From Hyphomicrobiales bacterium (GTDB taxonomy: Bacteria > Pseudomonadota > Alphaproteobacteria > Rhizobiales > Rhizobiaceae), in assembly GCA_900468285.1 (NCBI GenBank), contig UBTF01000001.1, positions 372,001 to 436,000 of the forward strand: a DNA stretch of 64,000 nucleotides, read 5' to 3'. A program made the translations under genes and the position numbers. The first letter of the stretch is position 1; each line of letters starts with the position of its first letter. The notes below the pieces were generated by a model that was not told where the DNA came from, ran no database searches, and was given only the letters and a program-made list of their open reading frames with translations. Below, piece by piece: positions 62,929-64,000 of the stretch.

Positions 62929-63540
62929 ATGGCGAGGCGCAGCAGAAATAACGACATTACCGTCGATATTCTGCTGCGCGCCTATTCCATCGGCCTCTTT
63001 CCCATGGCCGATGCAGCCGACGACCCAGAGCTGTTCTGGGTTGAGCCGGAGGTGCGCGGCATCATCCCGCTCGACAATTTCCACGTTTCCAAAAGCCTGG
63101 CCAAAGTCATCAGAAAAAAGCCGTTCGACATCCGCTTCAACACGGACTTCGAAGGGGTGATGGCGGGTTGTGCAGCCGAAGTCGATAACCGGCCCAGCAC
63201 CTGGATCAACGAAACCATTCGTCGCCTTTACACCGAACTTCATGAAATCGGTCACGCCCACAGCGTCGAAGCCTGGCAGGGCGAGGAACTGGTCGGCGGG
63301 CTCTATGGTGTCTCACTAGGCTCGGCATTTTTTGGAGAAAGCATGTTCTCCAGACGCACCAACGCATCGAAGATCTGCCTCGTCTATCTTGTCGAGCGAT
63401 TGAGGGAAAAGGGCTTTACCCTTCTCGACACGCAGTTCACGACCGAGCACCTGAAAACGTTTGGCGCAATCGACGTGCCGAAGGCGGATTACGCGAAGCT
63501 GCTGGAGCCCGCTGTCAACTCGGCAGACATATTGTTCTGA
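62929..63540 (+). CDS. aat: Leucyl/phenylalanyl-tRNA-protein transferase
   Basis: A 203-aa enzyme adding Leu or Phe to N-terminal Arg or Lys, marking proteins for ClpAP (N-degron pathway). Family marks are [60 protein letters not shown] and [16 protein letters not shown]. It begins three bases after the accC stop, so it is part of the same transcript. Confidence 0.95.
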   Translation: MARRSRNNDITVDILLRAYSIGLFPMADAADDPELFWVEPEVRGIIPLDNFHVSKSLAKVIRKKPFDIRFNTDFEGVMAGCAAEVDNRPSTWINETIRRLYTELHEIGHAHSVEAWQGEELVGGLYGVSLGSAFFGESMFSRRTNASKICLVYLVERLREKGFTLLDTQFTTEHLKTFGAIDVPKADYAKLLEPAVNSADILF

Positions 63541-63600
63541 GTTTGAGTTGGCGCGAATTATCGCCCGAAAACAAGCAGGCTCAACCTGAGGCTTGGAGAA

Positions 63601-64000
63601 TCAATTCGTCTTTGAGGCCGCGGTTGGCGCAGGAACATCCGATTCCTGTTTGCAGCCGGTTAGCCAGACGTCATAAATCGGGTGTTCGACAGCATTCAAG
63701 CCGGGGCTATCGGCAAACATCCAGCCCGTGAAGATGCGCTTGATCTTGCGATCAAGCGTGATTTCATCGACCTCGATGAAAGCATCGATCTTCTGCGCTT
63801 CGGTGTCGTCTCGTGAATAGCAAACCTTCGGCGTCACCTGAAGGGCACCAAATTGCACTGTCTCGTTCAGATAGACGTCAAATGAAGTGATACGACCGGT
63901 AATCTTGTCGATGCCGGAAAAGACGGCGACGCGATTTTCAATACGGGCGGCGGATGCGGGAGCGACAGCACCGGCAAGTGGCAGGACCGCCAGCAGCGAA
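63601..64000 (-). CDS. DUF2155 secreted protein (5' end beyond the window)
   Basis: At least 132 residues, running off the right edge. The visible start is the end of a signal peptide (LAVLPLAGAVAPASA, then ARIE). The body IENRVAVFSGIDKITGRIT, QFGALQVTPKVCYSR and GWMFADSPGLNAVEHPIYDVWLTGC is characteristic of DUF2155, an alphaproteobacterial periplasmic family of unknown function. It converges on aat. Confidence 0.9.
   Translation of the reverse strand, partial: SLLAVLPLAGAVAPASAARIENRVAVFSGIDKITGRITSFDVYLNETVQFGALQVTPKVCYSRDDTEAQKIDAFIEVDEITLDRKIKRIFTGWMFADSPGLNAVEHPIYDVWLTGCKQESDVPAPTAASKTN

Overview
The window reads as chromosomal DNA of an alphaproteobacterium of the family Rhizobiaceae, most likely Agrobacterium or a close relative. 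Three things support this. A giant 2.2-kaa membrane-anchored coiled-coil protein matches the Growth Pole Ring protein (GPR/RgsE) of polar-growing Rhizobiales. RNase E has a large acidic insertion in its S1 region and ends in a GWW motif. The regulatory sites are of alphaproteobacterial type: a GAAC-N7-GAAC LexA box, GGAAC-N16-CGTT EcfG promoters, an Irr-type ICE and a FixK/Fnr box. Almost all of the window is orderly housekeeping sequence. No CRISPR array, prophage or intact insertion sequence was seen.

Layout. 0-10 kb: a partial TolB-like protein, a VOC protein, glutamine-dependent NAD synthetase, a phosphoglycerol-transferase-like membrane enzyme, a DUF1003 protein, soluble transhydrogenase, a small outer-membrane protein, trigger factor and tRNA-Leu(UAG). 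10-12.4 kb: a cluster of very small genes, comprising two DUF1127 proteins, a 61-aa protein behind a LexA box, a small secreted protein and a 53-aa ORF behind an EcfG-type promoter. 12.4-24.4 kb: a PhzF-like protein, NAD kinase, a cysteine hydrolase, prfB with its programmed frameshift, PBP1A, an N-acetylmuramoyl-L-alanine amidase and RNase E. 24.4-26.8 kb: an eroded patch with an IS630-type transposase remnant, a frameshifted AttH/CrtC-like gene and a FixK/Fnr-type site. This is the most island-like part.

26.8-35 kb: DksA, a SixA-like phosphatase, a YcjX/YcjF pair, a secreted protein, folP-folB-folK, a DUF922 protein, a probable sRNA, a [2Fe-2S] ferredoxin behind an Irr-type element, and an HPt protein. 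35.4-42.2 kb: the GPR gene with about 25 tandem 66-bp repeats. 42-47 kb: a PACE transporter and an Mla-type lipid transport operon (STAS-MlaE, MlaF, MCE protein, lipoprotein). 47-53.6 kb: dipeptide epimerase, an LpxH-like phosphoesterase, malic enzyme, a DUF2865 protein, and bluB under a cobalamin riboswitch. 53.6-64 kb: a PLD/cardiolipin-synthase-like enzyme, a CMD-family protein, two receiver-only regulators (one behind an EcfG promoter), an SDR/aminotransferase pair, a DsbA-like protein, aroQ-accB-accC-aat, and a partial DUF2155 protein.

Many genes serve the envelope and polar growth: PBP1A, amidase, GPR, Mla operon, phosphoglycerol transferase, LpxH-like enzyme and PLD enzyme. NAD(P) supply and use recurs in nadE, nadK, sthA and malic enzyme. 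The least conventional content lies in the short regulatory segments and small proteins. These link the region to SOS, general stress, phosphate, iron, oxygen and vitamin B12 status.
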